From Atherinomorus stipes (Eukaryota; Chordata; Actinopteri; Atheriniformes; Atherinidae), in the NCBI GenBank assembly GCA_023101725.1, contig JALJCO010010476.1, positions 1,798,001 through 1,862,000 on the forward strand: a stretch of DNA of 64,000 nucleotides, written 5' to 3'. The translations under genes were made by a program, and so were the position numbers. The notes beneath the pieces are model-generated. The model had not been told where the DNA came from. It did no database searches and saw only the letters and a list, made by a program, of their open reading frames with translations. Below are positions 1-12,200 of the stretch, in pieces. Positions within the stretch are counted from its first letter, which is position 1; each line of letters starts with the position of its first letter.

Positions 1-190
1 TCTTGATGCAGTGCTGTCTGAGGGATCGGAGGTAACCGGTGTCCAGCTTAGGTTTTCATCTTTGCCTTTTTATACACTCAAATTCCTTGAGATGCCTTAA
101 ATTGTTTAATATTACAGGTTGTAGAGGGAGACATTTCTGAAATTCCTTTCAGTGTGTCTTTGAGAAACATAGTTTTGAATAATTTCGATG

Positions 191-217
191 CCCCCCCCCA
201 CACACACACACACACCC
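191..217. repeat. C9 run and (CA)n microsatellite
   Basis: Nine C residues are followed by about eight CA units. This CA tract forms the outer edge of the teleost repeat that continues with TTGTACTTCTATCT. Confidence 0.85.
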
Positions 218-1316
218 TTGTACTTCTATCTACCTGTGTGAGGACATTCATTGACATAATGCATTCCCTAGTCCAGGGGTGTCACACATAAGGCCCGGGG
301 GCCGAAACCGGCTCACCGGAGGGTCCAGTCTGGCCAGCGAGGTGAATTATTAAATGTCACGTTTAAAACCATAAAACAAACTATAGTTTCTAATTGGTCC
401 CCCAGAGCTTGGGATCATTTTAAATGTACAACTATGAAATATTTCAATAGTACTTTACAGATCTGACCTTATAGTTTACATTATGAGGTCAGCATTACTT
501 CACACATGCGGAAATCTTATTTCTCTTAAAAAGTCCCCAATCATAATGTGAAATATTGTATTTTTTTAGTTCCAGATACTGTACCTGTCATGCAATATTA
601 CAGTAAGTGCTTTTGTAGATCCATTGTGATCTGTAGTTACAATGAACATGTGTTGTCGTATTTGAATGACTTGATCATCATGATAAAAATTAAAAGTAAA
701 AGTATAAAAATATTCAATATTTGGGAAGTTTTAACAGAAAATTAATTTTATAAATTCAGATTTATATGAGTTTATATTAAAATGTATATAATATGTTATA
801 TAAAAAATATATAATAAAATGTTGACTGAAATTAATACATAAAATGAATAAAATCTAATCAAGTGAGGCAAAATATTGTTGGAACGAATTATGTTTCTCA
901 ATAAATTTCATGTTCATTTTTTAAAAGGAAAGTTCATTAAATATAAACATATTGACTCTGCTAAAATAAAGGGAAACATTTGAGGTTATTATTTAGAGGT
1001 TATTGTGTGAAAATTTTCCCGGCCCAGCCCACTTAAGATCAAATTGTGCCATTTCTGGCCCCTGACCTAAAATGAGTTTGACACCTCTGCCCTAGCCCTA
1101 ATCATCACAACTGGTTCCTTAAACCTAACCCTAACCAAAACCTAATTGTAACCTAAACTCTAAAACCAAATCTTGACTCAAAAATGGGTTTTTCTCAGGC
1201 TTTATTGTGAAGACCGGCCAAAATGTCCTCACTTCCAAAAATGACCTCACTTTGTTGGTCAAACACGTAAAATGGTCCTCACAATGTAGGAAGTACAGGA
1301 ACACACACACATTTGG
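205..1316. mobile_element. Teleost interspersed repeat with GTACTTCTA/GAAGTAC ends, split by a hAT insertion
   Basis: The left part (about 205-273) reads TTGTACTTCTATCT then GTGAGGACATTCATTGACA. The right part (about 1090-1316) has degenerate CCTAAC-type runs, two 'tgtcctcact' motifs and ends GTCCTCACAATGTAGGAAGT then CA repeats. The ends are inverted copies of one another. I recognise this arrangement from many fish introns. Its class is uncertain; it is non-coding here. Confidence 0.6.
274..1089. mobile_element. hAT-type non-autonomous DNA transposon (816 bp)
   Basis: The terminal inverted repeats are CAGGGGTGTCA on the left and TTTGACACCTCTG on the right. The flanking 8-bp duplications are CCCTAGTC (266-273) and CCCTAGCC (1090-1097), matching 7 of 8. 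Eight-base duplications and a CAGGG start are hAT hallmarks. The AT-rich core has no transposase frame. Confidence 0.8.
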
Positions 1317-2112
1317 TGACAAGCTGTTCATTGTCTACCCATCTTTACTCGTCAGATAGGTTCATAGGTACAAGTTTTACTTGATCATAATTACAGAGAC
1401 CTTGACATTATATCTTTAAAATGACATCATTAATTCTTCTGATTTTAAAAGAAGGAATAAATATATATTCATATTAGCAAATCAAGTTACAGAGATGAAC
1501 ATAAAACACCTTTGTTCTCATCGTCTGCAGTGAATAAAAGAAAATGTGTGATCAATTTTCCATAATAGTCTGGCACCTGCAATTTCATTTGTGAGATTCT
1601 GACATGTCTGCATTTATTCCTTCCTGTTGTTTCTATCTGCCCAAATTTGACATGGCTGTTAAGTTTCTTAAGCCTGCTTGTAGTTCTGAAATGTGAATAT
1701 GAGCTTAAGGTTATTTAACTTCAGTAATAAACTGATGTTACATTGTATTTATTGTTGCTGTATCTCAGGGACAAATATCTTTTCAGCTCCACTGCCTTTG
1801 TCAGACAGCCTCAGTTTTCAGGTTACTGTTGTTCAGACTCTCTTTACCTTTTTGCTACTGAAAAGCATGTAAGCAATTATTCACTGAAAAAAAAAAAAAA
1901 AAAAAAAAGCAGTATCTTTTGTCTCTAGGCGGCTGTCAGCAGGTGGCAGAGCTGCAGGAGGAAAGAGTTACCAGAAAAACGGAAAGTTGTTCAGAAGAGG
2001 ACTGAATTTTAGTATTTATGCTCAGCAGCAGGGGGTCTGTAGCAGATCTAACACAACCCTAAACTTATTTTTCTATGATCTTGCCTGTGTGTTTGTGTGT
2101 TTTTGTTCTGAG

Positions 2113-2206
2113 CCTGCATCATGAAGCTGCTTCACACTGTCAGCGGACAGTCTGCTCCGGTTCTGTCCTGTGCTTTCTCTTCTGATGGAGAGTTGGTCAT
2201 TTCAGG
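2113..2206 (+). CDS. wdsub1: wdsub1 exon: WD40 blade start
   Basis: The exon follows an AG at 2111-2112 and ends before GTAAGA. It encodes [19 protein letters not shown], matching the WDSUB1 blade that follows the LSGH motif. It begins with two bases of a split codon. The upstream partner exon was not found in 1-2112, so the exact 5' border is the least certain of the set. Confidence 0.82.
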
Positions 2207-5200
2207 GTAAGAAGCTTGTCACATCCACATTAATCACATGGGCCCTCATTTATCAAATGATCGTACTACGTAAATCAGTACGTAAAACCGTTTCCATGTG
2301 AACGTTCAGATCTCATGACAAGCACTGAGTTTGTGTACGCAAGTTTGAGTTGGTGTGTATTTGCATTGCAGCACAGCAGAACCTAAAAAATATCTATTAA
2401 ACAAACCTCAAACTGTCATGTAGGCTTAAGCAACCATATATTCAGCACTAAAAACTGACCCATTGCAAAAAAAGTGAAATTATATATTAGGCTACAGTAG
2501 GTTAATCCCAAAGTGAACAAATTTTTAGATAAGTGTTCATCAGTGTGCACACACGTGCACGTGTCACAGTGGAGCGCTGCTTCAGGTTGCAAAAAAGCAG
2601 GAGGATATGTTGCAAAATGATGGGGGCAAAAACTCTGCTTCACACTCGGAGAAAGTCTGCAACACTACGCTGTCTTACACACTACACTACTCTGGCAGCT
2701 AATGGAGCCTTTGATGTCCCGACGCAGAGGAGCGGGTGCCCAGAGAACTGCGCCCTGCAAAGATATGGAGGAGTCAGTCAGGAGCTGATCCTTCATTTCT
2801 AATAAGTTATCTGTACCTTCTTAGCTCAGTCAGTACACTGTTTGTTTTTTTTTTTTTAGCTTTGCTAATACCAGCTTTCTCTTCTTCTGTCCCCGTCAGG
2901 GTCAGATCCAACTTCACCTGTCACTGAGCTGCTGCGCTTCGGGGTGGAGTTTTATATTGGACCACTTTTTCTTGATGTATAGGCTAAAGAATGGTGACTT
3001 TGTTTTTTGTTTTTTAAATTAAATTAAATTAATTTTTCTTAGCAGATATGGGCTGTTATCAAGCTTAGAAACTAAGAAACAAATAAATCATACGAGCTCG
3101 GCCCACTGATCCTCAGCTGGAGTCCGATCGACACCGGCGAGTCTGACAGCTCCTCTTCTGTGTAGCGTTTTTGTGTACCTCTTTGACAGCTTAAAAACCG
3201 AAGTCAAACAGCACCTCAATTTTACCCACCTCACAAATGAGGATTTCAGCCCCCACCACTCCCTCAAAGTTTCTCTTTGGGCAGAATTTCTCCTCTCCAT
3301 GGTTTAACCTCACTGGGCGAAGCCTCTGGACCGTGCATATTTAAGGGCGTGACCATGGGCGTAACATGTAAATGATAATGTATTCCAGCCGCTGGATTCA
3401 TCAAGGCCCGATCATTCGTACAACGAGAACTGTTGGATATGAAAGTTTCAGAAATCGCACGTGGACTTAATCGTAAGATCGTCGTTACGACCAGATGTGC
3501 GCGCATTTCCACACCCGTTTGATAAATGAGGGCCGTGATCCTCACATCTGTGAGCAGCTCAGAAAACTCCTGCTTTTCCAACAGAATATTGAATAATGAT
3601 GTTTTCGTGTCTTTTGCTTTTTGTTTTTCATTTGCTTTGTCATTACTGTGAATTTTTTTGTTGATTTGAAGCAAATTAAGTTTAGATCAATCTCTCTGTT
3701 TAATGCTTTCTTTCTTTCTTCTTTTTTTTTTTTTTGTTTTTTTTTTTGCTGTAAACAGCAGATGCCACTGCTGAGCACTGATCCTGCTGTTCTCTGACAG
3801 CCACAGGAGGACCGCACTTTGTTATAATATAGCTCCTGTTGGGTCCTTCTGTTGATCCTGGCTGGAAATCAAACGTACTGAAGATTAATTTGTTTTGATT
3901 TATTTTCTTTAGAAGATGTAGTCTTCCTTTATTCCAAACAAATGCCTTTATAATGTAAATGCGTGCACGACTCTGCAAATGAATTTGACTTTATTTATTC
4001 TAATTATTCAACAGCTCAGTGGATAAAAGCGTAACAATATACGATGCGGTAAGTAGGATACAAACAATATTCAACATTTCTTAGTAATAATTTGCATCCT
4101 CACAGATGTCATATATTCCTGTTTTGCCATTGTTTGTTTATACTTTGTTTACAGAACCTGGGAACCCTTCTCCACACTTTGAAACAACATGACAGGTAAA
4201 TTACCAAACCTCCTGCTGCGATGCAATCTCTGCAGATATCAGACAAACAGCGGAATAGAAGCCCCAGTGTTTCAGATCAAAACGTGTGATTTTTGCTTGA
4301 TTAGTTTTTCCCAGAAGCGCTGGGTGCAGTGATGCAACAATATATTCTGCTTTCTGCTCAGTCATTGATGTGGCACCACAGGTAAAAACCAGCAGAGCGC
4401 TTTGAAGTGCATGAAAGGATTCAGGATGATCTAAGACACTTTTTTTTCTTTTCTTTTTTTTTAAACAGGGTTGAGGGAACCTGACTTTTTAAGGCTGATC
4501 TTTTCCTGTGCCAGTTTCAGCGTGCCATACACACCCTTCACATTCCTGCTCCTTTTCCTCCTCCCTGCAGATATGTGACCGCTGTCGCCGTGTCTCCCAC
4601 CTTTGGCCTGATTGCAACCGGCTCCATGGACCGATCAGTAAAAGTGTGGAAAATGGGAGATGAGGATGACCAAACTGGTAAATACAGAACAGTGAACTCT
4701 TTAAGTTGGAACCTTTTAAATGTACAATCACTTCTTTTAAGAAAAAAATGTTGATGCAAAACTCAGAAGCCATTTGCAGATTCAAAACGTCCGAGAAGAG
4801 TATTTTGGGAGATGTGTAGTCAGAGAAGCTCTTATTACACGTGTTACTACCTGCTTTCAATATCTAGAGGAGGAATTATGATTGTTTACTGGTGCAGCTG
4901 GGCAGACAACCATGAAGTCTTGGAGAGCTGTTTTGGAAGGAAATGCCACTAAAAGAAAAAAAAAATCAGACGAATGAGTTGTGATGGAAAGGTGCATTTG
5001 CTGAGCATCTGACCTGAGGCCTCATCTGAGCAGCCTCTTCATCTGCTATTACTCAGTGTGATGATGGCAAAGCCAATTCCTTCTTTATTAGTGTCTTTTT
5101 CTTTAATCCTGTATCTGTCTCTTATGTCTTCCCTTTAATCTTGCTTCTTTCAGTTTTTTTCACACATTAAACTTTTTTACCTTGTTTTTCTGCAGCCGCT

Positions 5201-8200
5201 GAATCACAGCAGACGACGTGTCAAGGTAAATAAATACACCACTCTGTTGTGCCCTTAGAAATCCTCAGTTATTCAGTTAGATCTGAGCTCTAACCCATGA
5301 TGTGTGTGTGTTTTTTTTTTGTTTTTTTTTGTTTTTTATTCCTTTTGATACCTTGTAATTAGAAAATTTCATGTCTGGATCCACAAAAAAGGTTCTCATT
5401 GTTGTAATACGCGGTCTTTTTGCTTATGATAGGAGGCTCTTTTGTGATTATCCTTTGATATTGTGTTGTGACCCAAATAAGCCGTCATGAATGGGAATCA
5501 AAAACGGTGAAGAAGATGAAACGATGACTGACTGGCTTTAAAGAATAAGCCTTTATCTGTTTTTTTTTTCTCTCTCTCCCTCACTTCTTAATGTCAGCAA
5601 AGACTGAAACCATGATGATGTTCTTCATCAAATCTTACCTCAACCCCTGTGTACATACAGGATAACTTAGAAAAAGAGATGCTTAGTGTTTAAACTATGA
5701 GTACTGTATAGCAAACATGATGGCAGAGATGGTGAAGTGGATTAACAAGGCGGCCACTTTGCAGTGATGTTTTGAATTTGAAAGCTTTCACATGCAAAGA
5801 TTGATGTGTGGAAACATTTAATCAACAGTACAGTAAATAACTTTTAAAACTTATTTAATAAGCAAATTTGTAAATGCAGCCTTCTTTAAATATGATGACC
5901 ATGGTAAGCAATTTAATCAAAGATGAGGATATTCTTTGTTGCCCAACCTCAGATCAAACTGCTGCTTTGTCTTAAATCTGTGTAACCAAAGAACACATCA
6001 GACAGGTCAGGGATGACATGGTGGATCAGCAAGGAGGGGTTAAAAAAAGAAATACCCCAAGCTTTGAATGTCTCACAGGGCACTGTTCAACTCATCTGAA
6101 AATGGAAAAAGTACGACAAACCCACCAAGACATGGCAATCCAACCAAAACTGACAGGCCAGGCAAGGATAACTCTCAGAGAAGCAGCCAAGAGGCTCATA
6201 ACTCTGGAGAAGCTGCAGAGATCCACATCTCGGTAGAGACAATCTCTTCCCAGGATGACTATCCATCTTGTACTCCACAAACGTAGCCTTTATAGAAGAT
6301 TGGTAGAAAGCAAGCTTTTGTTAAAAGAAAGTCATAAGGAGTTGTATTTTACTGTACTGTGTAGAAGACGAAGCAAATGTGTGGAATGAGCTGCTCTGGT
6401 CAGTTGAGATTAAGCTTGATCTTATGGGCCAAAATGGAAAACACTATGTTTGGCAGGAAACTTAAATACCTTGGATTTCTTATTTATTTAAAATGTGATA
6501 AGAAAAAAAAAATAAAAAAAATAATTTTTATAAAAAAAAGAATTGGGGAAAAAAAAAAAAAAAAAACAGTGCACATCACCCTGAACACAACATCCCCACT
6601 GTGAAACATGGTGGCAGCAACATCATCCTGTGGGGATGCTTTTCATCAGCAGGGACAGGGAAGCTGGTTAGAACGGGATCTATGCACAACTCCACTGCTT
6701 CCTGAACTTAAGCCAGCTCCTTTGTTTCCCTTCTCTCATTACTGATCAAACTGATTAATCCAGATGTGTCTGGCCATTGTTGTCATGGTTACTGAGGTCA
6801 GGCACATCTGGATTAATCAATTTGTCAAATAATGAAAGATGGGAAATAAAAGAGCTGGCATAAGTTCAGGAAGTAGTGGAGTTGTGCATATAGCTCATTG
6901 ATGGGAAGATGGATGGAGTTGAAAACAAACCTGTTGGAGGCTGCAGAAGACTTGAGTCTGGGGCAGGCTCACCTTCCAGCAGGGATATGATGATGATGAT
7001 GATGATGATCTGAAAAATACAGCCAGAGCTACAATCAAATGGTTTTGAATGACCCAATTAAAGTCAGTACACTGATGGTCTCCATCCAATCTGACTGAGC
7101 TTGAACTATTTTACAAAGAATGGGCACAAATTTCAATCTCTAGATGAGCAAAGCTGGTTAAGAAATTCCTTAAAAGACCTGCAGCTGTAAATTCATTGAG
7201 GTTGGTTCTGCAAAGCATTGACTCAGAGGGGCTGATTACAGATGCATGCCACGCTTATCAGGTTTTCTGTTTGTTATATATATAAAACAAGAATATTTTT
7301 TTCCCCTGCTTCTAAATTATGCAGCAGTTTGTTCTGTCACATAAAATTAATCGAACATTAAAGTTTGTGTTTGATGCATGTTTTGTTATTTGGTCACTCT
7401 AAATTGTCTCTAGGTGTGAACGGTTGTTGGATTCTGTGTTGGCCCTGTGGCAGACCTGTCCAAGGTGTACCCTGCCTCTTGCCTGATAACTGCTGGGATA
7501 AACTCCAGCGACACTGAATTTGACAAGTGGTAGAGAAAATGAAGTTTGTGGTTATGTGAAAAAATGTGGAAAAGTTTAACGAGTATGAAAACTCGGTCAG
7601 GTCTTTGTATAACACCTGTTAAGCACAGACAAACTCATCATGGGACAAATTCAGTCATTTCCAGCATTTCTCTTCAGGTCAGATCAGTAGGACGGACTCA
7701 CATCTGCATTTGAAAGCAGGACCGTGTCATTTCTAGTTTGCCCCAGATTCAGTACTGTATGTGGTTCATGGAAACTGAACACTGCTTCTCCATCTCATAA
7801 TTTTCACTGTGGTAACAGTAAACAAACCTGATCCATTTAACTTGTATTTCAACATCAACATCTGGTCACCGCTTCCAATGGCTGAAAACCAGACCAATCA
7901 CTGGATTTGTCCACATCCAACTATTTGCAGCTACAGACTGAAAAGTATTTTGCATGCTTGTCATTTTTTACAGCATCAGGATGATGAAGTATGTGTTGCT
8001 GACTGAAAACAAACTTGCGCTGATGTATATGGAAAAGAATGAATGTGTCATGTCGTCCAAAACATGACCTGTTTTTACAGTTTTTGGGCATCGGTGAGGC
8101 TGAGAGCAACGCGTGCCATCATGTTTTATCTTTAGTAAATTTAGTTGCAGGATCTAGTCTCATTTTTGGACAGTAAAAATAATGGGCCATTATCTTCCTG

Positions 8201-9200
8201 ATCGAAGAATGCAGATGATGAAAAAGGATTTATCTGTCCACTTAATTAAACCCTGTAATGTGAGTGGACCCGGACTGCAGCGAAGCACTGAGGCTTTCAT
8301 GCTTTTGGCTCAGTGTTTCCATGACTCAGCCTCCTAGACTGGGAGACTCCAGATGCTCTGCTGTATCTGCCAGAGCTGCAGAGGGGAGGCGGTGTTACTC
8401 TGCTCACTGCTGCGTGCCCTTAATATGTTTCCACTGAGCTTAGCTGCGGTTGGCATATAAATTCTTTTTGCAGTTTCACCAGAAAACAGAAAAGCATTTA
8501 ATCAAAAACTACAAAAAGAGACATTTAGTTCCTCGTAGGAGCCACATGCTTTATTCCAGTCACTGTGTGAGGTGCCGTTTTTTTTTCTTTGTTTTGCTTT
8601 TTCACATCCTGTTCTACTGTCATGTTTTTTTTTTTTTTTTTTTCCAATGAATGAATGAACTGGGCTATAATTAATTCCACCTGCTCATTGATTATTCCTG
8701 CTGTGATAATTCAAGATTGCTGCTTTGGAAAAGTTTTGTGGAGGTTTTTTCCCCTGTGAATTGTGCCCTCTTGCAAGCTCACATGAAACAAAATGAATCC
8801 ATAAACAGAGATGTCCGATTTTTCTCTAAACAGCAGGATTAAAATGCTGTTTAACCACAGGCATGTTTTAGGGGATTACATGTAATGTGGTGGAAAATTT
8901 AAACAAATTCTTTAAGGCTTAACAGAAAGCAACAAGTGGGAAGCCTAACGCCTCGCAGTCTTCAAGGTTATCCTTCACAAGGGTGATGGTCGGCGATGGG
9001 AACTTTGAGGCAGCTGTGAGGTATCATTAACAAGGCCGACACACACAGCAGCCCACTTTTGTCCAGCTTCTATGATAAATGATGACTGCTCGCTTAGATG
9101 GTGTCGTGAAGGTTGATGAGCTTCATGCTGGCACAGTCTGAAATAACACAACCCTGAGGTTTCTTTTCTTTGGATCACATGCCTACATGTGAGGTCAGCA

Positions 9201-9231
<31 letters not shown>

Positions 9232-12200
9232 TGTGTGTGTGTGTATTTTTGTCTCATTCTTCATGCTCAGGGATCAAGCCTCTCTACTGTGGACAAAAAG
9301 CAAAAGCTCACAACCTAAATCATTAATTTATAGCATGAAGCCTGAGTTTAATGTCACGTCCTTTGAAGTGATGGAAATACAGCTGTGTGTGTCTGTGTGG
9401 GTGTGTGTATATGTTTGTGGGTGGGTGCACATGAAAGTAATTATCACTCCCATATCACCGCAGAGGGAATGTGTCCTTTTCTGCAGAGCGTGAGAGGAAA
9501 CTGTTTGTTTGCAGGAGATTGGGGCGTAATAGCCGAGCACTTCCTCCCATCCTGTTGTGTGTTTTTGCAGGAAGGAAGTTGCCGGGTCACTCCAGGCTGC
9601 TGCTTGCTGATTGGACGGAGCAGGATGTGCAGGCTTGGCTGTGCGAGGAGAAACTGGAAGAGCTCGTCAGTGTCTTTAAATCCAACAACATCGATGGAGC
9701 AGAGCTTAACCAGCTGAGCAAGGAAACACTGGCCGAGTTGGGAATTGGTGAGGAAGGCATATGACACGTAGAGTACACGAGTGTACACTGCACACACACT
9801 CACGAGCACTTTGGGATTCAGTGTTTTTGTGGGGATTTACTCTCTGATCCAAAAACAAGAGTGAATTGGAAAGCATGATATAAGCTGCTTTTCATAGTGA
9901 TCTGATTTGGGGACGAGAAGCTGCAGCGTCTCTCCGCTTATACAATCCCACATGGTGAGGACGGCACCCTGCAGGATGACCTTTACCTCAGAAACACTCA
10001 TAATCCCTCTGACAATAAGATGAGTACTTTCAGTGCCATCCAAGGGCACAAGGTGGACCGTCGCTTCACCAAGCAAACTGTTAACAAAAAGCACCCCAGT
10101 GTGTAAGCCACAACGTTGCAGCAACGAATGATGCACCAGCATCACTGCCTCCACAAACGCAGGAGGGCTTCACACTAACATCCACACGAATGCCTGGACC
10201 AGGATTTCTCAGAGGGTGTTTTCAGAGCATCACACTGCCTCCTTCAGTAAGTCTTCTCACCTCCGGGTTAAAGATGTTTCCCTGCTCCAGAATCTCTGAG
10301 CTGAGCCGAGCCATTCATTAGAATCAGTGTGTTGAAGCAGAACAACATTTAAGTGTAGAAGAACACCAGCTGTGTTGTCTTCCAGCTATCAGGAGAATTT
10401 AAAGCGAAAATTATAAATGTAGCTATAACAGGGGTAATTTTGTTTACATTTTGTGAAGTAGTAGAAAAGAAGTAGAAACTCTGCATCGTATTGGTTGATA
10501 TTGAAAATTGATAATAGAAATTAAGAGTTCAACAATATCGGTATATCAGATATTGGCTGAAAAACCAAAATTGAACATCCCTGAGATACTATTATTACTG
10601 ATACTATTTTTTTTAAAAATGTTATGACAAGCCCTAAAATACTCCTGTCCTTTTTTAAAAAAAAAAAAAAAAAGCCATAAGCCTGAAATAAGTTTGCAAG
10701 GCATAATATGAAATATCTTGCTCATACAGCAGTTGAGCTAACAACTAATCACATAACTCCCAGCATCACAATCCCATCCTTAATCTTAGTAAAATCATCC
10801 TTTTGGCTGTAGCCGTGTTTGCTTTATTAGGACAGCAGGAGACAGTAAATCCATCTTTGCGTACTGCTCAGTGATGCAAACTGTGTCTTATGTCCCCGTG
10901 GTTAGTAATGAAGACAGCTGTCATCATTATCCCTGACTGAGGACAGAGGAAATGGACATATTGCCACATTTTGTGTCCTTTTTGTGTTGTGCAGCCTACA
11001 GCTATGATTTTCTATACATGCAGTTTGTGTTCCTGCAGGTATATAAGCAAACACTCACTCACACATTCGGGAGACATACACACACACAGCAAATAAGATT
11101 TCAGCTTACATGATGAAATATTCATGAATGTTTGAGTAAGGAGGAAAAAAAAAAGTTCCCTGATGTTATTCAGGGTGTCTCAGAGGAGACAGCTTTCACT
11201 GTAGCACTGCTTCAAATAATCAATCTAAATGTAAAGTGGACAGTTTAGTACTCCAGATGAGAGCTGCAGGAATGTATGGAAATCATAAATGAGACATTAC
11301 ACTGCTGGAGTACTACTGTTTATTTGCTGAATCAGAGAGCTTGATGGGTTCAATGAGTCTCATCAAGAGACGACATCATGATGGAGTGCTGTCAGGTTTT
11401 TCTAATGGGATCTGAACTACTTGTTCAGACAGCAGGCCTTTCTTGTCTTTTAAATACTTGTATGCTACAGTAGCTCTTTAAGGGTTAAGTGTGGCAAGCC
11501 TGTGATGTGCACTTGCGTCCATCTTCCATTTTTGATGTATAAATGGATGCAAAATGAAGATGAACAATAAGTAGCTGATTGTGTGGATCTCTTCAGTTAT
11601 AGTCTCATTAGTCTCATTAAATATCTTCAGATCACAGCACCAGTAAATCATAACATATATGAGGAATGTTTGAGATAAAATACATTAAGCAGCATGCAGA
11701 AACTTCTAAATTTCTGGAATAAGACAAACCCCAGAAAGTCAGAAGTTAATATTTAAGACGTGTATTAGTTTGGTTTTGCCACCCTAACTTCTCAAGCTTA
11801 GCAGAGCTTGGTCAGGCACTGTAGGGAGAGTTCAGATAATGCAACCAAAGCTTTCTGAATACTTTTAACGTTACACCAACAATCTGCAGCCACAACTCCT
11901 GAGAAAGCTCCTTATCACTGAAAATGACCACGATTGTTACATGTAAAGCAGATGAGAGGCTTTAGGAAGGTAGCAAAGTGTTCATGTTGCTTTTGGTTTC
12001 ATTGGTCATTTTATTTAGAAATGGAAGTTTAGGAACAGATGTAGTCAAAGTCTGGAGGATGAGTTGAACTGTATACTGTTATTTAAACCTTTAGGGTTGA
12101 CTTTGTTTTGCTACCTTTTGACAGTCATTTGAATGTTTAAGTATGAGCATGTACTTATCTCCTGTCTATGTGGTGTTATGTACATATCAGTGTTATTGTT

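Larger units (their letters stand above)
1..2112 (+). other. wdsub1 intron (or upstream part): repeats only
   Basis: No WD40-encoding exon was recognised. The interval holds a teleost repeat at about 205-1310 split by a hAT element, a poly(A) run at 1887-1908 and AT-rich unique sequence. The first 30 bases end in a possible donor (GAG then GTAACC), but no reading frame links them convincingly to the exon at 2113. Confidence 0.6.
5970..7385 (+). mobile_element. Decayed Tc1/mariner-like transposon
   Basis: The transposase is broken by stops and indels but its order is recognisable: an N-terminal helix-turn-helix region (about 6010-6240), the central block [17 protein letters not shown] then [11 protein letters not shown] (6570-6670), and the C-terminal part (about 6893-7240, including the GAGCTTGAACTATTTTAC and CTGCAGCTGTAA stretches). 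The copy is interrupted at 6681-6890 by a foldback MITE and has a GAT repeat expansion at about 6987-7009. The borders are approximate; the terminal repeats are not clear. Confidence 0.85.
5226..9570 (+). other. wdsub1 intron with Tc1 relic and microsatellites
   Basis: A 4.3-kb intron before the SAM exon. It holds a decayed Tc1-like element (about 5970-7385), a widespread teleost repeat (about 7390-7560), T runs near 5311-5337 and 8625-8643, and a TG tract at 9201-9244. The rest is unassigned. Confidence 0.8.

Noticed and set aside
1..31. Possible wdsub1 exon end before GTAACC
   Set aside because: The frame that would match the phase of the exon at 2113 contains a stop, and the short peptide does not resemble the WD40 segment expected.
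1110..1150. Telomere-like CCTAACCCTAACC runs
   Set aside because: Only a few imperfect units inside a known type of interspersed repeat with inverted ends; not an interstitial telomere.
2533..2927. Overlapping + strand frames of 89 and 63 aa
   Set aside because: They lie within the inverted-repeat element 2241-3534 and show no conserved domain.
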